Source of the DNA: Marinobacter sp. ELB17
Lineage (GTDB): Bacteria; Pseudomonadota; Gammaproteobacteria; Pseudomonadales; Oleiphilaceae
Assembly (NCBI RefSeq): GCF_000169375.1
Contig: NZ_AAXY01000017.1
Span: forward strand, 1-64,000
Length of the DNA stretch: 64,000 nt
Reading direction: 5' to 3'
In this document: positions 26,915 to 35,943 of the stretch, one piece after another
Numbering within the stretch: the stretch's first letter is position 1
Layout: each line of letters begins with the position of its first letter
Program-made: the position numbers and the translations under genes
Notes under the pieces: generated by a model
What the model was told of the DNA's origin: nothing
The model's database searches: none
What the model saw: the letters and a program-made list of their open reading frames with translations, nothing else

Positions 26915-27952
26915 GTGAAATATTTCTACCACGAGGCGCAATCGCTTCACGCGCCCAAGCATTTCTTTCTTCGCGGTCAACCTGCGCCTTCACCAGAGCA
27001 ACCGGTGCGCTCCGAGCTCCTGAACGCAGCAATTAATGCCACGGCTGCCAGCCTGTTTCTGCTGCCACCGCTTACCGGGGACCCGCTCCTCCTGGAACGG
27101 CTTAAGCGCATTCATACCCCTCGCTATCTTACCTTCCTTGAGAGCGCGGTGGAGCGCTGGCGAGCCTTGCCCGGTGCATCCGATGTAGTTACTCCCAATG
27201 TACATCCTTGTGGCCATGCCCGGTTTTACCCACGTCACATAGTCGGGCAGGCAGGCTGGCACATGCATGATATGGCGTGCCCGATGGATGAAGGCAGTTA
27301 TACCGGCATTCTCGCCAGTGCAACAACCGCCCAGGCAGCCGCCGATGCCGTGCTGCAAGGTGAGGTTGCGAGCTACGCTCTGTGTCGACCTCCGGGCCAC
27401 CATGCCGGGCCGGAACGGGGAGGTGGCTTCTGTTTCCTGAACAACTCGGCTCTGGCAGCCACCGTATTGCGCGAGCGCTACGAGCGCGTAGCCATCGTTG
27501 ATGTCGATGTACATCATGGCAACGGAACCCAGGACATCTTCTGGCAACGAAACGACGTCTGGACTGGGTCAGTGCACGTCGACCCTGCGGATTACTACCC
27601 TTTTTACTGGGGTGCGGCGGATGAAGTGGGGGAGGGTGACGGCAAGGGGTATAACCGCAATATACCTCTGCCACTTGGGACCAATGGCATTGAATTTTTA
27701 CAGGCCTTGTCGCGTCTATTGTCAGCCCTTGCTGAATTCCAGCCTCAGGCCATCGTCATCGCACTCGGGCTCGATGCCCATAAAGATGACCCGCTGGCCG
27801 GGATGACGCTGGAAACCGAGGATTTTTACCGAATTGGCCAGCGCCTGGCTCAGGTCAAAGGCCCGAAAGTGATTGTTCAGGAGGGCGGTTATCCAACGGA
27901 CAGCCTCGGTGATAATCTCACCGCCTTCTTGCAGGGCTTTCTTTGTGGTTAG
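26915..27952 (+). CDS. HDAC-family deacetylase, acetylpolyamine amidohydrolase type
   Basis: A 345-residue zinc amidohydrolase. Conserved: CRPPGHHAGPERGGGFCFLNN (active-site His pair), VDVDVHHGNGTQ (Zn-binding Asp and His), ALGLDAHKDDPLAGM (Zn Asp) and VQEGGYP near the end. It begins MKYFYHEAQSLHAPKHFF, like bacterial acetylpolyamine amidohydrolases, which cleave acetyl from terminal amines of small substrates. GTG 26915 is the start; no good ATG lies nearby. It follows the ABC ATPase by ten bases. Likely substrate: an N-acetylated amine brought in or formed by this cluster. Confidence 0.85.
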   Translation: MKYFYHEAQSLHAPKHFFLRGQPAPSPEQPVRSELLNAAINATAASLFLLPPLTGDPLLLERLKRIHTPRYLTFLESAVERWRALPGASDVVTPNVHPCGHARFYPRHIVGQAGWHMHDMACPMDEGSYTGILASATTAQAAADAVLQGEVASYALCRPPGHHAGPERGGGFCFLNNSALAATVLRERYERVAIVDVDVHHGNGTQDIFWQRNDVWTGSVHVDPADYYPFYWGAADEVGEGDGKGYNRNIPLPLGTNGIEFLQALSRLLSALAEFQPQAIVIALGLDAHKDDPLAGMTLETEDFYRIGQRLAQVKGPKVIVQEGGYPTDSLGDNLTAFLQGFLCG

Positions 27953-27972
27953 CGCGGTGGAGCGGTCCAGCG

Positions 27973-29103
27973 TCATGCCGGTGTCGCGAGTGATTTACTC
28001 CAGGCATCGATCAACTCACGTTGATGCGGCTGCAACGCCTGATAGCCCCAGGCCGCAATTTCCGCATTTTGCGGGTCTGGCACCCGGGTATCACTGTCCG
28101 CCAGCGCAGCGATCGCCGCATGACCACATAACGGAGCATAGCCTTCCGAATAGCCACCCTCATGAACCATCACCAGGCGCCCATCGCAGACTTGCTCTGC
28201 CAGTTTTCGGATTTGTTCCGTCATTTCCGAAAACGCGCCACTGTTCAGCAACATTTTGCCCAGTGGATCCTTGGCGCAGGCATCGTAGCCGCAGGCAACA
28301 ACAATCAGTTCAGGGCGAAAATCAGTCAGCGCAGGCAAGATCAAATGACTCATGGCATAGCGATACGCGCCAATGCCGCAACCTGGTGGCATTGGCGCAT
28401 TAAGGTTACAGCCTAGCCCAGCTCCCTCACCCTGCTCTTCAAACGCTCCGGTATCCAACGGATAGTTACCGGCCTGATGGATCGACAGCGTGAACACATC
28501 GGGGTCATCGTAAAACGCACTCTGGGTACCGTTGCCATGATGCACATCCCAGTCGAGCACCGCGACGCGCCCAATTTGACCCAGTGCCCGCGCACGCTTT
28601 ATCGCGACGGGAATATTGCCCAGCAGGCAAAAACCCCGCCCGCGATCAGACTCGGCATGATGCCCCGGAGGCCGGCAAAGTGCGTAGGCGCGGCGTCTTA
28701 TACCCAGAGCTACATCCTCTACTGCGGCAATGGCCAGCCCCGCCGACTGTTTAGCCGCCGCCAGGCTGCCAGCGGTATAAGGTGCGCAATCGCCTCCGTC
28801 CCCGCCACCCTGAAGGTCGCCTTTTTCAAGTTCGTCCAGGTAACGCCCGGTATGGAAATACTCGAGATCCTCACGAGTGGCAGGCGGCGGTTTGACAACC
28901 ACCAGCTCATCGATCAGCCCCGACACTTCCAAAAGGTTCTTGAGCCGACGTTTACTCTCTGGGCTTTCCGAAGCAGGTTGAGGCTGTAGGAAAGCGCCCG
29001 CGGACGAAAACACACCAATGGCCCCAGGATCGTGCCAGAAACAGCGCTCATGCCAGTAAAATCCCGTCGTGTGAATCGCATCACCAGTAGCGGTTCGAGT
29101 CAT
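27973..29103 (-). CDS. HDAC-family deacetylase, class II type
   Basis: A 376-residue zinc-dependent deacetylase, convergent with and 20 bases from the first one but only distantly similar. Motifs: LCRPPGHHAESDRGRGFCLL, VLDWDVHHGNGTQSAFYDDP, VACGYDACAKDPLGKML and VMVHEGGYSEGY, with all zinc ligands present. The N-terminal FYWHERCFWHDPGAIG matches bacterial class II HDAC-like amidohydrolases. It probably removes acetyl groups from a second metabolite. Divergent from RidA; the 252-base gap 29104-29355 carries both promoters. Confidence 0.85.
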   Translation of the reverse strand: MTRTATGDAIHTTGFYWHERCFWHDPGAIGVFSSAGAFLQPQPASESPESKRRLKNLLEVSGLIDELVVVKPPPATREDLEYFHTGRYLDELEKGDLQGGGDGGDCAPYTAGSLAAAKQSAGLAIAAVEDVALGIRRRAYALCRPPGHHAESDRGRGFCLLGNIPVAIKRARALGQIGRVAVLDWDVHHGNGTQSAFYDDPDVFTLSIHQAGNYPLDTGAFEEQGEGAGLGCNLNAPMPPGCGIGAYRYAMSHLILPALTDFRPELIVVACGYDACAKDPLGKMLLNSGAFSEMTEQIRKLAEQVCDGRLVMVHEGGYSEGYAPLCGHAAIAALADSDTRVPDPQNAEIAAWGYQALQPHQRELIDAWSKSLATPA

Positions 29104-29355
29104 TTCGCATCCTGTTGCTGATAGGTGAGCGCACGTTTTCCCGCAGGATCACTTTTCAGTTCGAAAAAAAGCCATTTCACCGCGATTTGGGCGTAGTCGC
29201 CGGGCACGATGTCCTGAGCATCTCACTGCAATAGCCCTTTTACGTAACACAGAATGTTATGGTACCTGTCGACCAAAAAACAATCGACGAACTTTTTTAA
29301 ACGGACTTTATCAACGGTTTTACCCAAAACCTTCAACTTTCAACTGGAGAATATT

Positions 29356-29709
29356 ATGACGATTAAATACCTCGGGTCTGGTGCCCGGATGAGCCAAATC
29401 ACAGTCCATTCGGGAACCGTTTATACCGCCGGGCAGGTCGCCAGCGATGCTACCGCTGATGCCGCTGGCCAGACACAGCAAATACTGAAAGGACTTGATC
29501 GCCTGCTGGCAGAAGCAGGCACTGATAAGTCCCATTTGCTATCCGCCTCTATCTGGGTGGCCGACATGGCTGACTTTGCTGACATGAACAGCGCCTGGGA
29601 CAACTGGGTGACACCAGGTCGCACTCCCGTCAGGGTCTGTGTGGAGGCGCGTCTCGCCAAGCCTGAATGGAAAGTGGAAATCATGGTTATCGCGGCGCTA
29701 CCGGAGTAA
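29356..29709 (+). CDS. RidA-family enamine/imine deaminase
   Basis: A 117-residue YjgF/YER057c/UK114-type protein that hydrolyses reactive enamines and imines released by PLP enzymes. Pattern: HSGTVYTAGQVASDA near the start, QTQQILKGLDRLLAEAG, and RTPVRVCVEARLAKPEWKVE with the conserved Arg that contacts the substrate carboxylate. ATG 29356 with GGAGAATATT upstream is much better than 29254. Its neighbourhood with an aminotransferase and an ornithine cyclodeaminase remnant fits removal of imine by-products. Confidence 0.88.
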   Translation: MTIKYLGSGARMSQITVHSGTVYTAGQVASDATADAAGQTQQILKGLDRLLAEAGTDKSHLLSASIWVADMADFADMNSAWDNWVTPGRTPVRVCVEARLAKPEWKVEIMVIAALPE

Positions 29710-29713
29710 TTCT

Positions 29714-29983
29714 ATGCACGTTATCTCTGCAGAGGCAGTCGCGAGCTCACTGCCGTGGCTACCGCTGATCGACAGGATTGGACAGGCATTCCGGGAAGGT
29801 GTCGAGGCGCCGCCTCGCCATCATCATGCGATCCAGCGAGATGATGGCGAGGCAACCATGCTACTGATGCCCGCATGGGAACCGGGCCGCTCCAGTGGCG
29901 ACGCCATCACCGTTTTTAAATCGGTCGGTGCATCGCTGGAAGATCTGGCCGCCGCCATTGAGGTCTGGCAACGTCTTAAATAG
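29714..29983 (+). pseudogene. Ornithine cyclodeaminase-family remnant with internal deletion
   Basis: Five bases after RidA. The first 55 codons (ISAEAVASSLPWLPLIDRI, then TMLLMPAW) are the N-terminus of an ornithine cyclodeaminase/mu-crystallin protein. They are joined to AITVFKSVGASLEDLAAAI, the family's C-terminal helix. About 200 residues including the whole NAD-binding domain are missing, yet the frame stays open. Not functional. The sequence from 29990 to 30097 has no gene I can identify. Confidence 0.78.
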
Positions 29984-30097
29984 TTTGACCTCTGGCGACA
30001 GACGAATGGGCATTGATTGGCCGTATCGAGGACGTCGCCGAGCACACCACGCAGCCCTTTCTATTCCCGCATCCCGAGCACGCGTTGCAAGCGGGAA

Positions 30098-31243
30098 TTA
30101 TGAAGGTGATGAACTGTCATCAGGCAGAACCTCCACCCGCGCCAGAAATTCGCCTATATTCTCGAACGCCTCCTCCGCCTCCGGTAACAGTGGCGTAAAC
30201 ATGTGCCACACATGAACCATGTCGGGCCAGGTTTTTATTTCCACTGGCGAGCCGGCCTGTTGCGCCTTTGCTACATACCGTTGGGCGTTTTCGTGCAGTA
30301 GCTCCGATTCGCTGACGTGGATCAGCGTTGGCGGCAGACTGTGGAGTTTTCCCCGCAGGGGTGATGCCATTGGGCTGGTGGGCAATATGCGAATGCCAAA
30401 AACCGTTCCCCACCACAACAGCGGTGAGGGTATGCGCGCCAGCTTCTCAACGGCGGGTCCCAGCATTACGTCGGTTTTCAGGTTGGCTCGCTTGCTGAGT
30501 GACGTGAGCATGAGTTCGGTGGAGGGTGACAGGGCAATCGCGGCATTCGGTGGTGGCAGATTCTGGTCTCGTGTCCAGGCAATCAGGCCCAAGGTGTGAC
30601 TGCCGCCGGCGGAATCCCCGGCGATAACTACGAAATCGGCCGCAGCTTTCCGGTCCGGGCCGTTATCGAGTATCCAGCGGTAAGCTTGCTGGCAGTCGAC
30701 AATGCCGTCCAGATAGCGGTTTTCCGGCATTAATCGGTAATCAACGGCGAACACGCAGGCGTGGGCCAACCTAGACAAACGATCAGTGATTGCGCGATGA
30801 CTTTTGGGGCTGCCGGCAATCCAGGATCCGCCGTGAATGTAGAGAATCCGGCGGTTGGGATCTGATCCGGGTGCAATCACCCACTCCCCATTGGGCTGGC
30901 CCTCTTTAGTGGGGCGGATATCCGAGACCAGTTCCAGCCCGTCGTTCATGCTATCCATGTAGCGCCGCAGGGCCTCTATCCGAGCCCGGCCGCGCAGGCC
31001 TTCAGACGCAGCGTGCATTCCCTGTACTTTTTCAAGCACTTGCTGCCGGGCATCACTTTGCGGCGGGTGGGTGGTCGTTCCGCTATCAGTCCCGGCATCG
31101 TGTTTTTGGCGCACAATAAACACCACTGCAGTCGCCAGTGCGACCATCACCAGACCAAACCACATCATTACCAACCAGGCGACTCCGAAAATCATCTTTA
31201 AACCCCTGCGTAGTTTTAAAACAGCTCGTTTGTGAGCCGCCAT
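30098..31243 (-). CDS. Alpha/beta-hydrolase fold-3 esterase, membrane anchored
   Basis: A 381-residue hormone-sensitive-lipase-type esterase. The oxyanion motif is YIHGGSWIAGS, the nucleophile motif is IAGDSAGGS, and a late MVHVWHMF supplies the catalytic His. An N-terminal hydrophobic segment (IFGVAWLVMMWFGLVMVALA) suggests membrane tethering. ATG 31195 (MIFGVAWL) is an alternative start. Substrate unknown; short-chain acyl esters are usual. It stands alone, antisense to the end of the preceding cluster. Confidence 0.85.
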   Translation of the reverse strand: MAAHKRAVLKLRRGLKMIFGVAWLVMMWFGLVMVALATAVVFIVRQKHDAGTDSGTTTHPPQSDARQQVLEKVQGMHAASEGLRGRARIEALRRYMDSMNDGLELVSDIRPTKEGQPNGEWVIAPGSDPNRRILYIHGGSWIAGSPKSHRAITDRLSRLAHACVFAVDYRLMPENRYLDGIVDCQQAYRWILDNGPDRKAAADFVVIAGDSAGGSHTLGLIAWTRDQNLPPPNAAIALSPSTELMLTSLSKRANLKTDVMLGPAVEKLARIPSPLLWWGTVFGIRILPTSPMASPLRGKLHSLPPTLIHVSESELLHENAQRYVAKAQQAGSPVEIKTWPDMVHVWHMFTPLLPEAEEAFENIGEFLARVEVLPDDSSSPS

Positions 31244-31468
31244 GTTAGTTTACTCATGGTTCTTACACTGATCTGTCAAGCTATGATCGCTCTAGCTTTG
31301 ATCCTTCTAGTTTTATTACTCTAGCATGGCTCGATCCAGCGTCTATAATTCTGGTTTCAGAGTGTAAAAGTCCATGAAATGCATCACTAAAAAATAATCA
31401 GGGTGGGGGTATTTCGAGAAAATACGTTGACCCATGAAACCGTCAAACAGCGCCCGGGCGAATGATTT

Positions 31469-32542
31469 ATGGCCTATTTTAACAAACACTACCACAGCCC
31501 AGGCACAGCACCTGGAACCCTGGTGGCCATTCAGAAACTGGTAACGCCGGTTACCATAAAGCTGATCGATTACACGGAGTCCTCGGTTGAGGAGCATCAA
31601 CTTGCTTCAGCGCGCGATTGTCGGCCATTTCTGGATCGGGAGAGCAAAACCTGGATTCAGGTAAACGGGCATATCGATCCAGATGCCCTTCGAGATTTTG
31701 GTGAACTGTTTGACCTTCATGACCTGGCGCTGGAGGACATCATCAACAGTGGCCAACGCCCCAAAATCGAACTTTATGACGACCAGATTTTCATCATCGC
31801 GACACTGCCTGTTTACGATGGCCAGAATTTAGAGCTGGTTCAGGTTAGCCTGTTTGTTGGAAAGAACTATTTGATCTGCTTTTGCCCTCTGGCGAATGAC
31901 CCTTTTGAGCCGGTCCGCAAGCGAATGCGGCAACCCAACAACCACCGCTTCGCTGACCGCGGAATCGATTATCTGCTGTACGCGCTGATGGATTTTATTA
32001 TTGATGCCGGTTTTCCGGTACTGGAACAATTCGGCGGCCAGCTTGAAGCGCTTGAGGAGGAGTTGCTGGAACGCCCGAGTCAGAAAACGCTGGCGTCATT
32101 GCATGAGCTTAAGCGCGAACTGCTGACCTTACGCCGGGTGCTCTGGCCTCAGCGGGAACTGGTCACGACGCTCATGCGCGGCGATGACGAGCTGATTCTG
32201 GCAAACACCCTGGTGTATTTCCGGGACTGTTACGACCACAGCATTCAGATTATCGAATTATTGGAAAGCTTTCGCGATATGGCGACCAGTATGCTGGATA
32301 TCTACCTGTCCAGTATCAGCCAGCGCACCAATGAGACGATGCGGGTGTTGACGATTATCGCAACCATCTTCATCCCGCTGACGTTTGTAGTGGGTGTTTA
32401 CGGTATGAATTTTGACCATCCGGGCAGCCCCTGGTCTATGCCGGAACTGGGCTGGTATTACGGTTACCCGATGGTCTGGGGCTTCATGATGCTAACGGTT
32501 TTGGGGTTGCTCTGGTTCTTCAAACGCCGGCACTGGATATAG
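31469..32542 (+). CDS. corA: CorA-family Mg2+/divalent cation transporter
   Basis: A 357-residue protein with a long cytoplasmic funnel and two C-terminal helices. The signature YGMNF lies between the helices (VVGVYGMNFDHPG), and the last helix ends in basic KRRHW. The length slightly exceeds E. coli CorA. Pentameric Mg(II), Co(II) or Ni(II) uptake is the family role; some members are Zn exporters. The 225 bases upstream hold no gene but several TCTAG-type AT-rich repeats of unknown meaning. Convergent with phnN. Confidence 0.9.
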   Translation: MAYFNKHYHSPGTAPGTLVAIQKLVTPVTIKLIDYTESSVEEHQLASARDCRPFLDRESKTWIQVNGHIDPDALRDFGELFDLHDLALEDIINSGQRPKIELYDDQIFIIATLPVYDGQNLELVQVSLFVGKNYLICFCPLANDPFEPVRKRMRQPNNHRFADRGIDYLLYALMDFIIDAGFPVLEQFGGQLEALEEELLERPSQKTLASLHELKRELLTLRRVLWPQRELVTTLMRGDDELILANTLVYFRDCYDHSIQIIELLESFRDMATSMLDIYLSSISQRTNETMRVLTIIATIFIPLTFVVGVYGMNFDHPGSPWSMPELGWYYGYPMVWGFMMLTVLGLLWFFKRRHWI

Positions 32543-32565
32543 CCGCCTGGGTTGGTTCTCACTTG

Positions 32566-33192
32566 CTATAAATACCCTTCACGGAGCCCGCTTCGGTGAC
32601 CGTTCTGTTGTTTTTTGATTGCAGCCAACAGGTTGAATACGGCGTCTTCCACGTTGCCATTGTTCTCGATGACAAGGCAGTCTGAAGGGAGCTGCTGTTC
32701 CAGCTCCTGGGCACGGCGAATTCGCGCGTCGATCTGGTCAGCGCATTCTCGGCCGCGCATTACCAGGCGCTGTTGCAGCCGGTCCGGGTCGACACGGATC
32801 AGTACCGGAACAAGCGTGTCGCCATAATGCAACCGAGCCTCATCGAGATAGCCGCGAGATCCATTCACCAGTACCTGGCCACCGCGAGCAAGCCACTGGT
32901 CGATCTCGCGGCCGATTCCGTAGCGGAAACCATTAGCTGACCAGTGCATGGCAAAGGCATCTATGGCTACCCGTTGCTCGAACTCGGTGTCTGAAAGCCA
33001 GACATGGCACTCGGTGCCGCCATCCGCCTTTCGGGTTATATAGCGGTGGGCCACAAGTGGCCTCATGTCATCGGTAGAGCCTCTCCGACAGCCTCGCAGC
33101 AGCGTGTCCTTGCCCGCGCCTGACGCCCCCATAATGTAAAACAGGCGTCCCAACCTGGCCGCGAGCGGCTGTTTATTGTTTGATTCTGGCAC
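32566..33192 (-). CDS. phnN: Ribose 1,5-bisphosphate phosphokinase PhnN
   Basis: A 208-residue P-loop kinase of the guanylate-kinase-like fold. Walker A is MGASGAGKDT. It makes PRPP from ribose 1,5-bisphosphate, the last step that returns the C-P lyase ribose product to metabolism. It is the final gene of the minus-strand phn operon, 21 bases after phnM. ITRKADGGTECHVWLSDTEFEQ matches the family. Confidence 0.92.
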   Translation of the reverse strand: MPESNNKQPLAARLGRLFYIMGASGAGKDTLLRGCRRGSTDDMRPLVAHRYITRKADGGTECHVWLSDTEFEQRVAIDAFAMHWSANGFRYGIGREIDQWLARGGQVLVNGSRGYLDEARLHYGDTLVPVLIRVDPDRLQQRLVMRGRECADQIDARIRRAQELEQQLPSDCLVIENNGNVEDAVFNLLAAIKKQQNGHRSGLREGYL

Positions 33193-33213
33193 CTTTCGCT
33201 CCTCATTAGGGTC

Positions 33214-34401
33214 TCAATACACGCGTTTTCCGCTTCGCCAGACGTTTTGAATCACCGGCAGCTGATTTCTGGGTTCCACCAGCACCAGGTCCGCCCGTTT
33301 ACCGCGTTCGATCACGCCGCGGTCATGGAGGTTGGCGCAGCGCGCGGGGGTGGACGTGACGGTGGCGATGGCCCGAGCCATGTCATAGTCGTTGTCTTCC
33401 ATGCTGGCCAGGCGAAATGCCGCGTGCAGCATGCTGGCGGGATAATAGTCCGACGACAGTATATCGAGCACCCCGGCGGAGGCCAGCTCGGCCGCTGCAA
33501 TGTTGCCTGAGTGAGAGCCTCCCCGCACAATATTGGGCGCACCCATCAATACCCGCAACCCTTGGTCATGGGAGGCTTTAGCCGCTTCCCAGGTGGTGGG
33601 AAATTCCGCAATACGCATACCCAATGCTGCTGACTCTGCAACGTGGTCGAGGGTCGCGTCATCATGGCTGGCCAGCGGGATGCCTCTGGCCTGGCAGACG
33701 GCGACTATGGCTTTGCGGTTTCGGTCGCTGTGCAGCAGAGCGGATTCCTTGCGCTTGTGCGTGAAGGCGTCCATTTCAGCATTGTTGAGGTTGTGCTTGC
33801 CCTGGTAATACTGCCGGTACTTGTCTTCCCGGACGAATTGACGCTGTCCTGGTGTGTGGTCCATGACCGAGACAAGCTGGAGCAGGGGATGATCAACCAG
33901 CTCTTCAAACAGTTGCAAAGTTTCGCCAAAACTGACTTCGCAGCGCAGGTGTAGCAGGTGATCGGCCCGCAACATGCCCGCATCACGTGTTTCCGACAGA
34001 GCGTCGATGAGGGTCCTGAGGTGGGTCAGGCGGCTGCTGTCATCAACAATATCACCGACGGACAACGCGTCGAATACCGTGGTTATGCCAGACGATACGA
34101 TATGGGCGTCGTGGGTGAGCACGGCCGGATGGCTGGGCCAGATAACGCCCGGCCGTGGCGAAAAGTGCTTTTCAAGATTGTCCGTATGCAGCTCCACCAG
34201 TCCCGGAATCAGGTAGGCTCCTTGGCAATCCTGGGCTTTGGCTGCCCGGGTGTTGCCCCGATCTATAGCACTGATCAAACCATTCCGGACTTTGAGTGTG
34301 CCGGTAAATACTTCGGTTTCAGTCACAATGCGGGCGTTGGTGAGCAGTAGCTCACTGTTTTCAAGCTGCGGCCGTTCCAGTGTCAGGTCCATGGCGCTCA
34401 T
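33214..34401 (-). CDS. phnM: Alpha-D-ribose 1-methylphosphonate 5-triphosphate diphosphatase PhnM
   Basis: A 395-residue amidohydrolase-fold enzyme that removes pyrophosphate from the ribose phosphonate triphosphate intermediate. Family marks: [50 protein letters not shown], and [10 protein letters not shown] with the metal-binding His/Asp. ATG 34401 overlaps the phnL stop as ATGA. Full length; acts in the cytoplasm. Confidence 0.94.
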   Translation of the reverse strand: MSAMDLTLERPQLENSELLLTNARIVTETEVFTGTLKVRNGLISAIDRGNTRAAKAQDCQGAYLIPGLVELHTDNLEKHFSPRPGVIWPSHPAVLTHDAHIVSSGITTVFDALSVGDIVDDSSRLTHLRTLIDALSETRDAGMLRADHLLHLRCEVSFGETLQLFEELVDHPLLQLVSVMDHTPGQRQFVREDKYRQYYQGKHNLNNAEMDAFTHKRKESALLHSDRNRKAIVAVCQARGIPLASHDDATLDHVAESAALGMRIAEFPTTWEAAKASHDQGLRVLMGAPNIVRGGSHSGNIAAAELASAGVLDILSSDYYPASMLHAAFRLASMEDNDYDMARAIATVTSTPARCANLHDRGVIERGKRADLVLVEPRNQLPVIQNVWRSGKRVY

Positions 34402-35102
34402 GCGGCTTCCTCTTTTGCGGGGCTGGTCAGGGGTATTCGGCGGTCGGCCAGCTGGTCGCGTAGCCCGGCGTCGTGGAAGATTCCTACAATAGCCGCGCCG
34501 CGTTCCCGGGCCTGCTGGATAAGCGACACCACGACAGCGCAGTTGTCTGCGTCCAAAGAAGCCGTGGGTTCGTCCAGCAAAAGGATCGGGTAATTAACCA
34601 CAAAGCCCCGGGCGATATTGACCCGCTGCTGTTCGCCGCCGGAAAAGGTCGAGGGAGCCAGGTGCCAAAGCGTCTTGGGTATGTTTAGCTGGCGCAGCAA
34701 TCCGGAGGCTTTTTCGCGACAGGTCTCCCGGTCTACGCCCAGGGCCCTTAGCGGTTCCATCACCACTTCGAGGGTTGATACCCGGGGAATAACCCGCAGG
34801 AACTGGCTGACATAGCCCAGGGTTTGGCGCCGGATGTTCAGAATCTGCCTGGGTGTTGCTGTGACCAGGTCGGTAAGCTCGCCCTGGTGCCGAACATGAA
34901 GTTGACCGGACTGAGGCTTATAGTTGGCGTAAAGCGAACGCAAAAGGGTACTTTTTCCAGACCCCGAGCGCCCGTCCAGCACGACGCATTCGCCAGCGTT
35001 CACGTCAAAGGACACATCCGTGAGGACAGGGTAGGAAACACCGCCCTGATTGTGCAGGGTGAATCGTTTGTTCAGGTCGGTAACCTCGATCATGACCGTC
35101 AT
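34398..35102 (-). CDS. phnL: C-P lyase complex ABC-type ATPase PhnL
   Basis: A 234-residue ABC ATPase without a membrane partner, part of the PhnGHIJKL assembly. Walker [10 protein letters not shown], signature [16 protein letters not shown] and Walker [15 protein letters not shown] are complete. The family word [17 protein letters not shown] is present. Start ATG 35102, with ATG 35093 possible. It lies 31 bases after phnK. Confidence 0.93.
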   Translation of the reverse strand: MTVMIEVTDLNKRFTLHNQGGVSYPVLTDVSFDVNAGECVVLDGRSGSGKSTLLRSLYANYKPQSGQLHVRHQGELTDLVTATPRQILNIRRQTLGYVSQFLRVIPRVSTLEVVMEPLRALGVDRETCREKASGLLRQLNIPKTLWHLAPSTFSGGEQQRVNIARGFVVNYPILLLDEPTASLDADNCAVVVSLIQQARERGAAIVGIFHDAGLRDQLADRRIPLTSPAKEEAA

Positions 35103-35133
35103 TGCAGTTCTCCAGTTCGATCACAGTGCGGTG

Positions 35134-35943
35134 TCACGGGGTCAACACCGAAGACACGAGCAACTGACTGTAAGGGTGTTGTGGGTCATCCAGTATCTGG
35201 TCGGTAAGGCCCTGCTCAACCACTTTGCCGCCACGCATCACCATGAGCCGGTGGGATAACAATCGGGCGACAGCAAGGTCATGTGTTACCAGCACAACAG
35301 ACAGGCCCAGGTCTACCACCAGGTTACGCAGCATATCCAGCAGGCGGGCCTGAACCGAGACATCCAGCCCGCCTGTGGGCTCATCCATGAACACCAGTCG
35401 CGGCTGGGTGACCAGATTGCGGGCAATCTGAAGGCGCTGCTGCATGCCTCCGGAAAAGGTGCGAGGCAGGTCATCAATACGGGCGGTATCGATTTCCACT
35501 TCTCGCAGCCAGGCTTCCCCTGTTGAACGCAGGGTGCCGTAATGACGTTCACCGATGGCCATCAAGCGCTCACCAATATTGGCGCCGGCGCTCACGCCCA
35601 TCCTCAGGCCATCCCGGGGATGCTGGTGGACAATTCCCCAGTCGGTGCGCAGCAAAAGCCGGCGCTGGCTTTCGGTAATGTCGTAGATGTCGAGTTTGTC
35701 GCCCTGTTTCCCTGTGTACTCAATCTGTCCGGAGTCTGGTGTCAGCATTCCAGAGAGGCATTGCAGCAGCGTGGTTTTGCCGGAGCCGGACTCGCCCACT
35801 ATTCCCAGTACTTCGCCGGGCCAGAGTTCAAAGTCGACGCCATCCACGCCTTTGCCAGGGGCGTAAAGTTTGCGCAGATCGTTCACCTTCAGCAAAGGTT
35901 CAGCCAAGCCTTCTTCTGTCATGGCCATTGCCGCGTTAGTCAT
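35134..35943 (-). CDS. phnK: C-P lyase complex ABC-type ATPase PhnK
   Basis: A 269-residue ABC ATPase that docks on the C-P lyase core. Walker A GESGSGKTT, signature TFSGGMQQRLQIARNL, Walker B LVFMDEPTGGLD and VTHDLAVARLLSHR are present. ATG 35943 overlaps the phnJ stop as ATGA, which decides the start. An N-terminal extension of about 15 residues precedes LLKVNDLRKLYAPGKG, the usual beginning. Confidence 0.94.
   Translation of the reverse strand: MTNAAMAMTEEGLAEPLLKVNDLRKLYAPGKGVDGVDFELWPGEVLGIVGESGSGKTTLLQCLSGMLTPDSGQIEYTGKQGDKLDIYDITESQRRLLLRTDWGIVHQHPRDGLRMGVSAGANIGERLMAIGERHYGTLRSTGEAWLREVEIDTARIDDLPRTFSGGMQQRLQIARNLVTQPRLVFMDEPTGGLDVSVQARLLDMLRNLVVDLGLSVVLVTHDLAVARLLSHRLMVMRGGKVVEQGLTDQILDDPQHPYSQLLVSSVLTP

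Noticed and set aside
29990..30097. Open frame after the ornithine cyclodeaminase remnant (EDVAEHTTQPFLFPHPEHA)
   Set aside because: It could be another gene fragment, but I recognise no family and it has no start or ribosome site.
33643..34350. + strand frames within phnM
   Set aside because: Antisense to a complete PhnM with all family motifs.
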